A DNA stretch of 64,000 bases from Stutzerimonas stutzeri. GTDB lineage: Bacteria > Pseudomonadota > Gammaproteobacteria > Pseudomonadales > Pseudomonadaceae. Made by a program: the position numbers and the translations under genes. The stretch lies in NCBI GenBank assembly GCA_002387205.1, contig DGLA01000010.1:634507-698506 (forward strand). Direction: 5' to 3'. Below, piece by piece: positions 24,841 through 33,637 of this stretch (its first letter is position 1; each line of letters begins with the position of its first letter). The notes below the pieces were generated by a model. That model was not told the DNA's origin, made no database searches, and saw only the letters and a program-made list of their open reading frames with translations.

Positions 24841-27378
24841 CTAGTGGCTCGCCGGAGTCAGCAGCAGCCGCTGGGTGCCATAGACCTTGTCCAGGTTTTC
24901 TGCCTTGAACGGAAAGCTCATGTACTTTCCGCTCAACCAGGCCTCGATGCCGTCGGCATAGTGCGGGCTTGCCGGGTTACCCGATTGCCCGGAGCTGTTG
25001 AGCCCGATCATTGGTTCATCAAGACCGAAATCCACAATGATCCTCATGGCGGGAACGAGCCAGGTATCGAAGCCATCCCCCCATGGGTAAGCCGAGACGT
25101 TAAGGGTGCTGTGGTCGCCTCCCGCTGCGACAGGGCCGCGATCGAGGTAGCCGCTGACTGCGTTGATCTTGCTGCGCTGGCCGGCGGGCATATAGGGGGC
25201 GAGCTGCGTCGCGCCACTGCGCCAGCTGTAGGTATGAGCCTTGCCCCAACGCCACGCACTGCGATCCGGACCTTGCTCCGCCTCCAGGCGATCAACCGCT
25301 GCCACCAGCGTGCGGGCCAGGATCGCGGGCTTGTCTTCGGCCTGCGCTGTGCTGATGTCGTTCCAGTAGGGGCTGTCGTCCCGGCCCAGCAAATGATCGG
25401 CCTGCGCCGAATACGAGATATTGGCGGTTTCCACCAGCGCCTTCCAGGCAGTGCTGGTGTCGGGACCCAACTCATCGAGAAAGATCTGTCGCGCCGACTC
25501 CGACAGAAAAGCCTCGTACAACGCAGCATCCGCCGAGTCCGCAGACAATTTGCCATCGAAGCCGATCAGACGAGACAGGGTCCAGCGCGCCTTGCCTCGT
25601 GCGGGCTCGGCAAGCGCCTCTATGGCGGCGTCGAGCGCCTGGTCCATCCCAGGCGCCTGCAGCATCGCCCCTAGCTTGGCGGCAAACCCGGTGGTCTGGT
25701 CGTACTGCATCGCCTTCGCGCTCTGGGTGTCGTGGCTGCCTTGTCCCAGAAGCTGGGCGATCCGCTCTGCCCGTTCCGGGTAATGCCAGGAGTTGGATAG
25801 CTGCATGCCATACCCTTTGGGTACGGTGCGATGGTTGGCGGTTGCCAGCCAGCCCTGGGCCGGGTCTTGGTCATAGGGATGCAGCATGGGATCAGCATAA
25901 CCGTCCCAGGCATAGCGCCCGTCCCAGCCGGGCGAAGGTACCAGGCCAAGCCCTTCGCGCCGATTGGGATACCGGCCGGTAACCTGCCAGCCAATCCCCT
26001 GCGCATCGGCAAACACGATATTGAGCGCCGCCGCCCGGATTTCGCGCGTCGCTTCGAAGCCCTCATCGACCGACTTTGCGCGCGACAGATCGAAAAACGC
26101 GTCCAGGGTCCGATCCGCTTCCAGCTGCGTGGTCTTCAGCGCCAACCCATAACCGCTGCTCAGCTGCAATGGCTGCAGCGGGTGCTTGCGCTCGCCAAGT
26201 ACGCTGTTGAGCAGGGGCCCGTTGCGGGTTTCATACAGGGTTTCACGGATCGGCCGTTCCCCCTTGATGAAAAAAGTCTCATGGCGCTCGACGGCCTCGA
26301 CCCATTTGCCCTCGGCGAGATACAGCAAGCGCTCGCCTTCGCGACGTACCTGCTCGATAAAGAGATCCTGGGTGTCGCCCATGACCATGGTCATGCCCCA
26401 CCCCAGCTTGCCGTTGAAGCCCGCCACGACGGCAGGGACACCCGCAATGCTGACGCCCGCCGCCTCGAATCTAGGCGCGCGGATGTGGACGAAATTCCAG
26501 TACGACGGCATCGCCAGGGGCAGATGGGTGTCGTTGGCCATCAGCGGCTTGCCGCTTCGCGTATGGCTGCCTGCGATGGCCCAGTTATTCGAAGCGGCCA
26601 CGCCAAGCATGTTCAATGCAGCGATCTGCCCGGCCACATTTCCCAGCGCGTCCAGTCCGGCGATGTCGCCGGTCAGCTCGAGCCCCTTGAGCTTCTCCGC
26701 CTCGTCGAACGGCAGAGACTCATCGGGATAGGTTGGCAGCAACCAGGCCAGCCTGTCGCTGCCGACCTTTTGCGCCATGGCCAGCGAAGCGATCTCTTCC
26801 TGCAGGTTGACCGCCAGGCCAAAGTTCAATAGGCAGAACACCAGCACCGAATCCTCGGGCTTCCAGTACTCAGGCACGTAACCCGCCGCAGCGAGGTCCA
26901 TGGGCAGCTTGTCGCGATGCCGGAACAGATAGGCGTTGACCCCCCGCGCATAGACATCGAAGAACCGTTGCATGCGCGGCGAACTCTCGCGGTAGAGCAC
27001 CTCCGCGCTTTTGCGCAGATTCACCGCACGCATGAAACGATCGATCTCCAATACGCCAGGCCCGGCCATCTCCGCCAGGCGCCCTTGCGCCATCAGACGC
27101 AAGCTGACCATCTGGCTCAGGCGATCCGTGGCGTGGACATAACCCAGCCCAAACAGCGCATCATGGAACGTCGCCGTCTCGATCAAGGGCATGCCCAGGG
27201 AGTTGCGCCGGATGCTCACGCTTTTGTCGAGCCCGGTGATAGGTTGCACGCCGTGCGCAGGCGGAAGGCTATCGCTGTAGCGGTTGTCCAGATAGGCCTC
27301 GCAACCGCTGAGACCGCCAGCAACCAGCGCGGCGCCCAGGGTAAGTCGTAGCAGCATTGAGGACAGGCGCAAAGGCAT
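24841..27378 (-). CDS. quiP: Penicillin-acylase-family Ntn hydrolase, QuiP-like lipoprotein
   Basis: The 845-residue precursor has a lipoprotein signal with lipobox LSGC (C26), so the protein should be anchored on the periplasmic side. The Ntn nucleophile is S263 in VAASNNWAI, where autocleavage would give an alpha and a beta chain. Size and layout match QuiP of P. aeruginosa, which removes acyl chains from long-chain homoserine lactones; the gene neighbours (SEC-C and LEA-type proteins) also recall that locus. The start at 27378 has AAGGAG six bases ahead. Substrate could instead be another amide, so the symbol is tentative. Confidence 0.78.
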   Translation of the reverse strand: MPLRLSSMLLRLTLGAALVAGGLSGCEAYLDNRYSDSLPPAHGVQPITGLDKSVSIRRNSLGMPLIETATFHDALFGLGYVHATDRLSQMVSLRLMAQGRLAEMAGPGVLEIDRFMRAVNLRKSAEVLYRESSPRMQRFFDVYARGVNAYLFRHRDKLPMDLAAAGYVPEYWKPEDSVLVFCLLNFGLAVNLQEEIASLAMAQKVGSDRLAWLLPTYPDESLPFDEAEKLKGLELTGDIAGLDALGNVAGQIAALNMLGVAASNNWAIAGSHTRSGKPLMANDTHLPLAMPSYWNFVHIRAPRFEAAGVSIAGVPAVVAGFNGKLGWGMTMVMGDTQDLFIEQVRREGERLLYLAEGKWVEAVERHETFFIKGERPIRETLYETRNGPLLNSVLGERKHPLQPLQLSSGYGLALKTTQLEADRTLDAFFDLSRAKSVDEGFEATREIRAAALNIVFADAQGIGWQVTGRYPNRREGLGLVPSPGWDGRYAWDGYADPMLHPYDQDPAQGWLATANHRTVPKGYGMQLSNSWHYPERAERIAQLLGQGSHDTQSAKAMQYDQTTGFAAKLGAMLQAPGMDQALDAAIEALAEPARGKARWTLSRLIGFDGKLSADSADAALYEAFLSESARQIFLDELGPDTSTAWKALVETANISYSAQADHLLGRDDSPYWNDISTAQAEDKPAILARTLVAAVDRLEAEQGPDRSAWRWGKAHTYSWRSGATQLAPYMPAGQRSKINAVSGYLDRGPVAAGGDHSTLNVSAYPWGDGFDTWLVPAMRIIVDFGLDEPMIGLNSSGQSGNPASPHYADGIEAWLSGKYMSFPFKAENLDKVYGTQRLLLTPASH

Positions 27379-27449
27379 CAACGGCTCCTTCGCCGGGATG
27401 GCGACACGGAAATTCATGGTCAGACAGTGAGGTTAAAAGGGTGCGGCGC

Positions 27450-27914
27450 TCAGGCGGCTTTGTGATCGCTCGGCAGTGCTTCATCGAGCAACCAGCGGGC
27501 AGACCGGCGGGCTTCGGCCTTGTGCTGCAATTCGAGTGCGCTGAAATTCGCTTCGTGGCGGCGCCGCTCGTTCTTGTCCAGCGCCTTCCAGGCGGCATGG
27601 GTCGGCACCTGCTCAGTCGCTTCGTAGAGCACCTGGAAAACCTGGCAGCGTGGGTCCTGCCCGAGATTCGAGTCATAGTTGTCGAGCAGCACCTTGATGC
27701 GGATGGCGCCCTCGATGAGCGGCACCTGTTCGGTCAGCAAACTGCCGGCCAGCACCCTGATATCTCCGGCGAGCGCGGCGTGTTGCTGCGCCTGCAACTC
27801 GGCAACCTGCCGCTCCCTGCGCCAGACCTTGCGCCACAGATGCAAGGCATAAGCGGCCAGCGCGGCAACCAATAGCAGCCCGACGACTAGCAACACGAGA
27901 GAGGCAGTGGTCAT
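27450..27914 (-). CDS. DUF2489-type membrane-anchored protein
   Basis: The 154-residue protein begins with one membrane helix (about 4-24) and continues with a charged cytoplasmic coiled coil and a helical domain rich in K, E and R. I take it as DUF2489 by pattern. Function is unknown. ATG 27914 is preferred over an upstream start in frame because it begins the membrane helix; it lies only seven bases after the stop of the SEC-C gene, so the two are co-transcribed. Confidence 0.6.
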   Translation of the reverse strand: MTTASLVLLVVGLLLVAALAAYALHLWRKVWRRERQVAELQAQQHAALAGDIRVLAGSLLTEQVPLIEGAIRIKVLLDNYDSNLGQDPRCQVFQVLYEATEQVPTHAAWKALDKNERRRHEANFSALELQHKAEARRSARWLLDEALPSDHKAA

Positions 27915-27921
27915 GAGCGCA

Positions 27922-28113
27922 TCAGGCTCCGTGGCACTTCTTGAATTTCTTCTGGCTGCCGCAAGGGCAGGGATCGTTACGACCGACATCCTTCAACGGG
28001 TTGCGGATTGGGTCGTGGCCGTGGTTGCAATGCGGCCCATGGACATGATGTTCGTGGCCATGATCATGGTCATGATTGCAATCGGGACCGTGTACGTGAG
28101 TTTCCTGATTCAT
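27922..28113 (-). CDS. Small His-rich protein with SEC-C zinc-binding motif
   Basis: The 63-residue protein ends in GRNDPCPCGSQKKFKKCHG, the SEC-C motif that binds zinc through CxC and CH in the SecA tail. The first 36 residues are dominated by histidine, aspartate and cysteine, including HVHGPDCNHD and HVHGPHCNHG. It could store or deliver zinc, or carry a SEC-C module to ribosome or SecB-like partners. It lies in a four-gene minus-strand set with the LEA-type gene upstream. Confidence 0.8.
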   Translation of the reverse strand: MNQETHVHGPDCNHDHDHGHEHHVHGPHCNHGHDPIRNPLKDVGRNDPCPCGSQKKFKKCHGA

Positions 28114-28121
28114 CGGTGTCG

Positions 28122-28619
28122 CTACTCCGGAATAAAGTTGCCGGGGATTATCTCGCCATTGGTGGAGATGTGCACGCTTCGCCCCGCCATCAGGCCCGTT
28201 TTCAACTGACCATCCAGCCGATAGGCAATTGGGCGGTCAGGCTTCTCAAGCAGGCGCACGATGTACTTCATGTGCCGCCAGAGGTTGGTATGCACCGGCA
28301 CCTCGTAATACTCGAAACTTCCGCCCGGGACAGTCAGCCATCCGCTGGACTCGCCACTGGCCAGCTCGATATCGTTGAGATGCACGGTGTAGATCAACCC
28401 GCGCACCGGCAGGCTCTGCTGATTGGGATTGTCGACGCGAAACCGCAGCAGAAATTGCTGTTCGAGCAGACGGGCCTTGATGATCTCGACCTTGGTGAGC
28501 TGAACACGCGGGTCCTGAAAATCGGCACTGAACCAGGTCGAACAACCCGCCAGGCCTGACAACAGCCCCAGCAAAACCACTGCTCTCGATATTCTTCTTA
28601 TGGGTGCGTGGCAAAGCAT
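28122..28619 (-). CDS. LEA type 2 (LEA14/WHy) family lipoprotein
   Basis: The 165-residue precursor has a lipoprotein signal ending in LAGC and then a single LEA-2 beta-sandwich (FQDPRVQLTKVEI to the end). Bacterial members are outer-membrane or periplasmic lipoproteins without known activity, linked to desiccation or membrane stress. ATG 28619 with GGAG upstream gives a proper signal peptide; an upstream in-frame start at 28670 would add 17 residues. Confidence 0.75.
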   Translation of the reverse strand: MLCHAPIRRISRAVVLLGLLSGLAGCSTWFSADFQDPRVQLTKVEIIKARLLEQQFLLRFRVDNPNQQSLPVRGLIYTVHLNDIELASGESSGWLTVPGGSFEYYEVPVHTNLWRHMKYIVRLLEKPDRPIAYRLDGQLKTGLMAGRSVHISTNGEIIPGNFIPE

Positions 28620-28798
28620 TGCGGTACTCCAGAGGACGGCCAAGTGTAGCAAGCGGCGAATCGGCTGCAATGGGTTGGATCGAGGAAATTAGCGCAACCT
28701 TGCTACGTCTTTGCTACCGGCCGAAGCCATGTCAGCAAGCATCCGCCGGCATGGCATGGGATGGCATGCCCGGCCGAAAACAATGGCATTCCTTTCCG

Positions 28799-29533
28799 CT
28801 ATGCCAGCGCCCGAGCCAGCACAGCGCGAGTCTTGGAGATACCCTCCGCCAATGCCAGTTCGATTTCGGCCATGGTGATGACTCCTTGCGCCTTGCCTGC
28901 AGCCGGGTTCACCACCAGCGCGAGGCAGGCATAAGGTAGCGCCAGCTCACGGGCAAGGACCGCCTCCGGCATGCCGGTCATACCGACGATATCGCAGCCG
29001 TCACGCTCCATTCTTGCTATCTCGGCAGCGGTTTCCAATCTCGGCCCTTGCGTACATCCGTACACACCGTGGCTGCTGAAAAGATAGCCTTCAGCGGCAA
29101 GCCCATCGATCAGGCGCTGACGAAGCGCCTCGTCGTAGGGAAAACTGAAGTCGATATGGGTCACATGCTCGATATCGCCTTCGAAAAAGGTGTGTTCGCG
29201 CCCGTAGGTGTAATCAATAAGCTGATGCGGCACGCACAGATGACCTGCACCCATCGCCGGATGAATGCCACCAACAGCATTGACTGCAATGACCGCCTGC
29301 GCTCCAGCTTCTCTCAGCGCCCAGAGATTGGCCCGGTAATTCACCTGGTGCGGTGGAATACGGTGCGGGTGGCCATGCCGCGCGAGGAACAACACCTCTC
29401 GACCGGCATAGTCACCACGCAGGATGTCGGCCGATGGCGGACCGTACGGCGTATCGATCGCAACGGCTTCGCGCAACAGGAGGCCCGGCAGCTCGGTAAG
29501 ACCGGTACCGCCGACGATAGCGTGGACAGTCAT
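28799..29533 (-). CDS. S-methyl-5'-thioinosine phosphorylase (MTAP/PNP family)
   Basis: The 244-residue protein is a purine nucleoside phosphorylase of the MTAP type: GGTGL at the phosphate site, RHGHPHRIPPH (about 51-61), AVNAVGGI and GMTGMPEA near 185. In P. aeruginosa the enzyme at this place next to nagZ (PA3004) acts on 5'-methylthioinosine in methylthioadenosine salvage. That substrate is inferred from synteny. The start at 29533 has GAGGAA seven bases ahead and lies 13 bp after the nagZ stop codon. Confidence 0.85.
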   Translation of the reverse strand: MTVHAIVGGTGLTELPGLLLREAVAIDTPYGPPSADILRGDYAGREVLFLARHGHPHRIPPHQVNYRANLWALREAGAQAVIAVNAVGGIHPAMGAGHLCVPHQLIDYTYGREHTFFEGDIEHVTHIDFSFPYDEALRQRLIDGLAAEGYLFSSHGVYGCTQGPRLETAAEIARMERDGCDIVGMTGMPEAVLARELALPYACLALVVNPAAGKAQGVITMAEIELALAEGISKTRAVLARALA

Positions 29534-29546
29534 CTGTATTCCTCGG

Positions 29547-30545
29547 TCAAACAATCAGTTCGGCAGCTTTAAGGCTGGCGATCGATGCCAGCCAGCGGGG
29601 GTCCTGCTTGTATTCGAGTGAACCGATCACCCTCCGGCGCATCTTCGACAGGGCTGGAGCGGGCCTTGCTCCAAGACGCTGCAAGGCCGAAAGCGCCAGC
29701 TCTGCAGCCGCCCGATCGTTACAGACAAGCCCCATGTCGCAACCAGCAGCCAACGCCGCCTCGATCCGGCTTGCGGCATCGCCGGCGACGTGCGCACCAG
29801 CCATCGACAGATCGTCACTGAAGATCACGCCGCCGAAGCCCAGCTCCTCACGCAGAACACCCTGGAGCCAGCGTTTTGAAAACCCGGCAGGCTGTTCGTC
29901 TACCTGCGGATAGATCACATGGGCTGGCATCACCGCGTCCAGTTGTCCTGCCAGGCGCTGGAAAGGCACCAGATCCTGCACCCGGAGCATCTCCAGGCTG
30001 CGTTCATCCACCGGGATTGCCACATGCGAGTCTGCCTCGGCCCAGCCGTGACCCGGGAAGTGCTTGCCCGTCGCGGCCATTCCAGCACGGTGCATGCCCT
30101 TGATAAAGGCGCTTGCCAACATGGTGGCACGCTGCGGGTCGCCCTCGAATGCGCGGGTGCCAACCACCGCGCTCCGCTGATGATCCAGATCCAGTACTGG
30201 CGCAAAGCTGAAATCAAGGCCCACCGCCAACACCTCGGTCGCCATCACCCAGCCACAGGTTTCGGCAAGGCCCTCGGCATCGGCGCGCGAGGCAAACTCC
30301 CGCATCGCCGGCAAGCGAACGAAGTCACGACGCAATCGTTGAACGCGACCGCCCTCCTGATCCACCGCCAGAAGAAGATCAGGCCTCAGCGCGCGTATCG
30401 CTCCGCAAAGGTCCGACACCTGACGCGGATTTTCGATGTTGCGAGCGAACAGAATCAGTCCGCCCACCTCCGGCTGGCGCAACAGTTGCCGGTCTTCGGC
30501 GGTCAGCCAGGTACCGGCTATGTCCAGCATCAACGAGCCTTGCAT
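29547..30545 (-). CDS. nagZ: Beta-N-acetylglucosaminidase NagZ
   Basis: NagZ removes N-acetylglucosamine from muropeptides in the cytoplasm during cell-wall recycling, producing signals that control AmpC beta-lactamase. The 332-residue GH3 protein has KHFPGHGWAEADSH with catalytic H174 and nucleophile D244 in VIFSDDLSM. A second methionine at residue 6 has a better ribosome binding site (AAGG), but the longer form matches the known Pseudomonas N-terminus. Confidence 0.96.
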   Translation of the reverse strand: MQGSLMLDIAGTWLTAEDRQLLRQPEVGGLILFARNIENPRQVSDLCGAIRALRPDLLLAVDQEGGRVQRLRRDFVRLPAMREFASRADAEGLAETCGWVMATEVLAVGLDFSFAPVLDLDHQRSAVVGTRAFEGDPQRATMLASAFIKGMHRAGMAATGKHFPGHGWAEADSHVAIPVDERSLEMLRVQDLVPFQRLAGQLDAVMPAHVIYPQVDEQPAGFSKRWLQGVLREELGFGGVIFSDDLSMAGAHVAGDAASRIEAALAAGCDMGLVCNDRAAAELALSALQRLGARPAPALSKMRRRVIGSLEYKQDPRWLASIASLKAAELIV

Positions 30546-30562
30546 GCTAATAAGATGTTCCT

Positions 30563-31087
30563 TTAGTTAAGCGCCATGCCCGCCCAGCCGGGGCAGCCGG
30601 CTTCGTCGATCTGCACCGCGCAGCCGACCGGCACTCGCGGAAAAAGATCCAGAAGGTCGGCATTGCGCAGCCTGATGCAACCATGGGAAAGGGGCACGCC
30701 CATGGGTTCGGTATCGGGAGTGCCATGCAGATAGATGTATCGTCGAAAGGTGTCTACCGCACCCATGCGGTTGCGGCCTGGCTCGCAGCCGCTCAGCCAG
30801 AGAATGCGGGTCAGAATCCAGTCGCGGTCGGGAAACTCCTCCTGCAGGGCAGTGTTCCACACCTCGCCCGTCCAGCGACGACCGCGAAGCACGGCCCCCA
30901 AGGGCAGGCCGTCACCGATACGCGCGCGCACCAGATGCCGGCCACGTGGGGTGCAGCCGGACCCATTTTGTTCACCTGCTCCGTTGCGAGCGGTCGATAC
31001 GGGCAGCCTGATACACAGCGCACCCTTGGAAAAGCCAAAGAGCAACTGGTCGGCAATGGAAATATGCAGCAGATCAAGATCAGACAT
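30563..31087 (-). CDS. L,D-transpeptidase (YkuD domain)
   Basis: The 174-residue protein has the YkuD catalytic block: H121 in YLHGTPDTEP and SHGCIRL with nucleophile C137. Such enzymes form 3-3 cross-links or tether lipoproteins in peptidoglycan. No signal peptide is evident, which is unusual for a periplasmic enzyme. A cytoplasmic role is possible, as the locus beside nagZ recycles cell-wall fragments: the enzyme could act as an LD-carboxypeptidase-like editor. It ends 17 bp before nagZ and is probably co-transcribed. Confidence 0.85.
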   Translation of the reverse strand: MSDLDLLHISIADQLLFGFSKGALCIRLPVSTARNGAGEQNGSGCTPRGRHLVRARIGDGLPLGAVLRGRRWTGEVWNTALQEEFPDRDWILTRILWLSGCEPGRNRMGAVDTFRRYIYLHGTPDTEPMGVPLSHGCIRLRNADLLDLFPRVPVGCAVQIDEAGCPGWAGMALN

Positions 31088-31126
31088 GGGCAGCTAGCTT
31101 AGCCGATCGCTCTGCAGGCGTGTAGC

Positions 31127-31834
31127 TCAACCCTTGGCAGGCATTGCCAACGCATTGCGGCGAGCGATGGGATGCGCCTGGGCCAGGTGGCTGTCGGCAA
31201 CGCCTGAATCGGCGCGCATGCCCGCCGCAAGGAACGGAACCATCATCCGCATGACCTGCTCGATGGAGGTCTTGGCACCGAAGTCGTTCTCGGCAATGGC
31301 ACGCAGCGCCTTGATGCCGGACATGCTGAATGCCGCTGCGCCGAGCATGAAGTGCACGCGCCAGAACAGCTCAATGGGAGGAATCGATGGGGCGGCCTCA
31401 TGGACACGCATCATGTAGCGGCGGAACACCTTGCCGTACATGTCTTCGAGATAGCGTCGCAGGTGGCCCTGGCTCTGGCTGAATGAGAGCCCCAGCAGCC
31501 GCATGAAGATCGACAGGTCATCACCGCTGCGCGGTTTCACTGCCAGCGCCTGCTCGACAAGGATTTCCAGTAGCTCTTCCAGCGTGTCCTTTTTGTCCGA
31601 CAGCGCCTCGCGCCTGTCCAGTTCACGTTCCAGGCTGACGCAGAACGGCCCCAGGAACCGGGAAAACACCGCCTGGATTAGGGCCTTCTTCGAGCCGAAA
31701 TGATAGTTCACCGCCGCCAGGTTGACCCCGGCCTTGCTGGTGATCAGGCGAAGCGAAGTCTCGGCGAAACCCTTCTCGGCGAACAGCTGTTCAGCCGCAT
31801 CCAGGATCCGCTCTACCGTCTCAGACTGCGCCAT
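31127..31834 (-). CDS. psrA: TetR-family regulator PsrA
   Basis: The 235-residue protein is nearly the same as P. aeruginosa PsrA at its N-terminus (helix-turn-helix about 25-45, then AAVNYHFGSKKALIQAVF). PsrA represses fatty-acid beta-oxidation genes and its own gene, activates rpoS and is released by long-chain fatty acids. Two PsrA-type operators lie directly upstream (31849-31875), and another candidate lies before fadB. ATG 31834 with GGAGAAGG ahead is preferred to an in-frame start seven codons upstream. Confidence 0.95.
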   Translation of the reverse strand: MAQSETVERILDAAEQLFAEKGFAETSLRLITSKAGVNLAAVNYHFGSKKALIQAVFSRFLGPFCVSLERELDRREALSDKKDTLEELLEILVEQALAVKPRSGDDLSIFMRLLGLSFSQSQGHLRRYLEDMYGKVFRRYMMRVHEAAPSIPPIELFWRVHFMLGAAAFSMSGIKALRAIAENDFGAKTSIEQVMRMMVPFLAAGMRADSGVADSHLAQAHPIARRNALAMPAKG

Positions 31835-31848
31835 GCCTTCTCCCCTGC

Positions 31849-31875
31849 CAAACACCCGTTTGAAACTTACGTTTC
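31849..31875. promoter_or_regulatory. Two tandem PsrA operators
   Basis: CAAACACCCGTTTG (31849-31862) and GAAACTTACGTTTC (31862-31875) both fit the PsrA consensus G/C-AAAC-N2-4-GTTT-G/C exactly and share one base. They lie 15-41 bp upstream of the psrA start, where bound PsrA would block its own transcription. Confidence 0.85.
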
Positions 31876-31988
31876 ACTCTTACCCAAGTCAACAGCGAAT
31901 ACATCGTCGCTGCCTGCTCGCTAGCAGGCGAAGCTTGCATCAAGCGGGCGCCCGGCTCAACAAATCAAAGATTGCCAAGGAACCGGCA

Positions 31989-32004
31989 CTGTATATAATC
32001 CCAG
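31989..32004. promoter_or_regulatory. LexA box, distal
   Basis: CTGTATATAATCCCAG has the CTG-N10-CAG form of the SOS box with the TATATA core on one side. It is four bases from the second box. Confidence 0.85.
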
Positions 32005-32007
32005 TCA

Positions 32008-32023
32008 CTGTATATAAGAACAG
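32008..32023. promoter_or_regulatory. LexA box, proximal
   Basis: CTGTATATAAGAACAG is a CTG-N10-CAG site ending ten bases before the lexA start codon. The pair gives lexA two-step autoregulation, and the sulA gene nine bases after lexA shares it. Confidence 0.9.
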
Positions 32024-32032
32024 AGACCTTCC

Positions 32033-32641
32033 ATGACCAAGCTGACCCCTCGCCAGTCGGAAATCCTGGCCTTTATCAAGCGCTGCCTGGAAGACAACGG
32101 GTACCCGCCTACCCGCGCGGAAATCGCTCAGGAGCTGGGTTTCAAATCTCCCAACGCCGCCGAGGAGCACCTCAAGGCACTGGCTCGCAAAGGTGCCATT
32201 GAAATGACTCCTGGCGCTTCGCGCGGGATCCGCATTCCGGGCTTCGAGCCAGCTACCGAGGATAACGGTTTGCCCGTGATCGGCCGCGTAGCGGCAGGCG
32301 CGCCGATTCTGGCACAGCAGCATGTGGAAGAGTCCTGCCAGATCAACCCTTCCTTCTTTCAACCAAAGGCCGATTACCTCCTGCGCGTGCGTGGTATGAG
32401 CATGAAGGATATCGGCATTTTGGATGGTGACCTGCTTGCCGTTCACACGACACGTGAAGCACGCAACGGGCAGATTGTTGTAGCCAGGATCGACGACGAG
32501 GTGACGGTAAAACGCTTCAAGCGCGAAGGCGACAAGGTCTGGTTGCTTGCGGAAAACTCAGAATTCGCGCCCATCGAAGTGGATCTGGAGCATCAGGAGC
32601 TGGTTATTGAAGGCTTGAGTGTCGGCGTCATTCGCCGCTAG
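32033..32641 (+). CDS. lexA: SOS repressor LexA
   Basis: LexA represses the SOS regulon and cleaves itself when RecA is active. The 202-residue protein has an N-terminal winged helix and a C-terminal S24 peptidase. The cleavage site is A88-G89 in RVAAGAP, the catalytic serine S123 in GMSMKD and the lysine K160. Two SOS boxes stand upstream. It forms an operon with sulA. Confidence 0.98.
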   Translation: MTKLTPRQSEILAFIKRCLEDNGYPPTRAEIAQELGFKSPNAAEEHLKALARKGAIEMTPGASRGIRIPGFEPATEDNGLPVIGRVAAGAPILAQQHVEESCQINPSFFQPKADYLLRVRGMSMKDIGILDGDLLAVHTTREARNGQIVVARIDDEVTVKRFKREGDKVWLLAENSEFAPIEVDLEHQELVIEGLSVGVIRR

Positions 32642-32649
32642 GAGAGAAT

Positions 32650-33132
32650 ATGCAGTATCAACTCCAACCCCTTGCAGGCAAACCACCGCAATTGTCTTTA
32701 TTCGAAGGGTTGGTCGCGCACCAACCGGCGCCGTTCGGCCCTGCCAGGTGCGCTGACCCAGTGCCGAATGAAGGCGGCCTGAGCGAAATGTCGTTAACTG
32801 GCGATAAGGTTCAATGCAGGCAGCTGCTAGCGCCGGTATTGCGCGACCTCAGCGAGGCTGCCGACATCCGCTGGCTTACGCTGATTGCCCCGCCTGCGGC
32901 GTTGTCGCTCAACTGGCTTCGGGAGTCGGGGCTCAACCGTGATCGCATCCTGCTGCTACAGGGCCGCGGTATTCACGACACGCTGGACCTGGCCTGCAAG
33001 GCGCTGATGTCGGGCTGCAGCCATACGGTGATCACCTGGTTCGATCGACTGGATCGACCTGCCCAGCTGAAGCTGCGTAAAGCGGCTAGCCAAGGCAACA
33101 CGCAGAGTCTGAATATTCGAATGAGAAAGTAA
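32650..33132 (+). CDS. sulA: Cell-division inhibitor SulA
   Basis: The 160-residue protein follows lexA by nine bases, as in Pseudomonas. SulA binds FtsZ and halts division after DNA damage. Conserved family stretches are WLTLIAPPAALSLNWL (about 75-90), the LLLQGRG segment and HTVITWFDRL. Being in the lexA operon it is under the two LexA boxes and has no separate promoter that I can see. Confidence 0.93.
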   Translation: MQYQLQPLAGKPPQLSLFEGLVAHQPAPFGPARCADPVPNEGGLSEMSLTGDKVQCRQLLAPVLRDLSEAADIRWLTLIAPPAALSLNWLRESGLNRDRILLLQGRGIHDTLDLACKALMSGCSHTVITWFDRLDRPAQLKLRKAASQGNTQSLNIRMRK

Positions 33133-33199
33133 TACGCTGCAGCTAACGGCACATGGACGTGCCTAGACTGTGCCAGTCGCAACGACCGGCAAGCATTGC

Positions 33200-33433
33200 T
33201 CAATGCAACACGTGCGGTCTCTCTTCCTGCTCGAATTCCCCTTCTGATACCCGGCCTGCCATTTGCACGCCGACACTGAACATCGCTTTAGCAATCTCTA
33301 CATGCTGCCCTTGCAAGAAGACTTTGGCATCGTCGGAAAAATCCAGCGTTGCAAGAACCTCTTCGTCTTCGGCACGACGCAGCACGATGCTGCCGTCGGG
33401 TAGCTCGACGATTTCCAGAAAAGATGTTGGCAT
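33200..33433 (-). CDS. Conserved small protein (PA3009-like)
   Basis: The 77-residue acidic protein (PTSFLEIVELPDGSIVLRR near the start) corresponds in position to PA3009 between sulA and topA in P. aeruginosa. ATG 33433 with GGGGAG six bases ahead is chosen; the frame is open further upstream but with unlikely composition. Function is unknown. It is convergent with sulA. Confidence 0.75.
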   Translation of the reverse strand: MPTSFLEIVELPDGSIVLRRAEDEEVLATLDFSDDAKVFLQGQHVEIAKAMFSVGVQMAGRVSEGEFEQEERPHVLH

Positions 33434-33530
33434 GGTCTGCTCCCCTTGAAAGGGGCGCATTGTAACAGCGCGCTGGCCAGTGGGCACCTCAAGGGCCGCG
33501 GAAGGCACCCGGGCCAACGGTGGTTCGATG

Positions 33531-33609
33531 GCACCCACCGTGAGGCGGGTGCGCTGTGGCCCGGCTGAACGTAGGATGGGCCCGGGCAGCCCCCAACCTG
33601 GGGCCTGCA
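33531..33609. repeat. Intergenic inverted repeats
   Basis: GCACCCACC (33531-33539) pairs with GGCGGGTGC (33544-33552) with one mismatch, and a second G/C-rich inverted repeat lies at about 33583-33609. They fill the gap between the divergent PA3009-like gene and the EamA transporter gene. They may be a degenerate intergenic repeat; no promoter is obvious. Confidence 0.35.
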
Positions 33610-33637
33610 ACAGGGGTTCGCCGTTGGGGTTTGCAGG

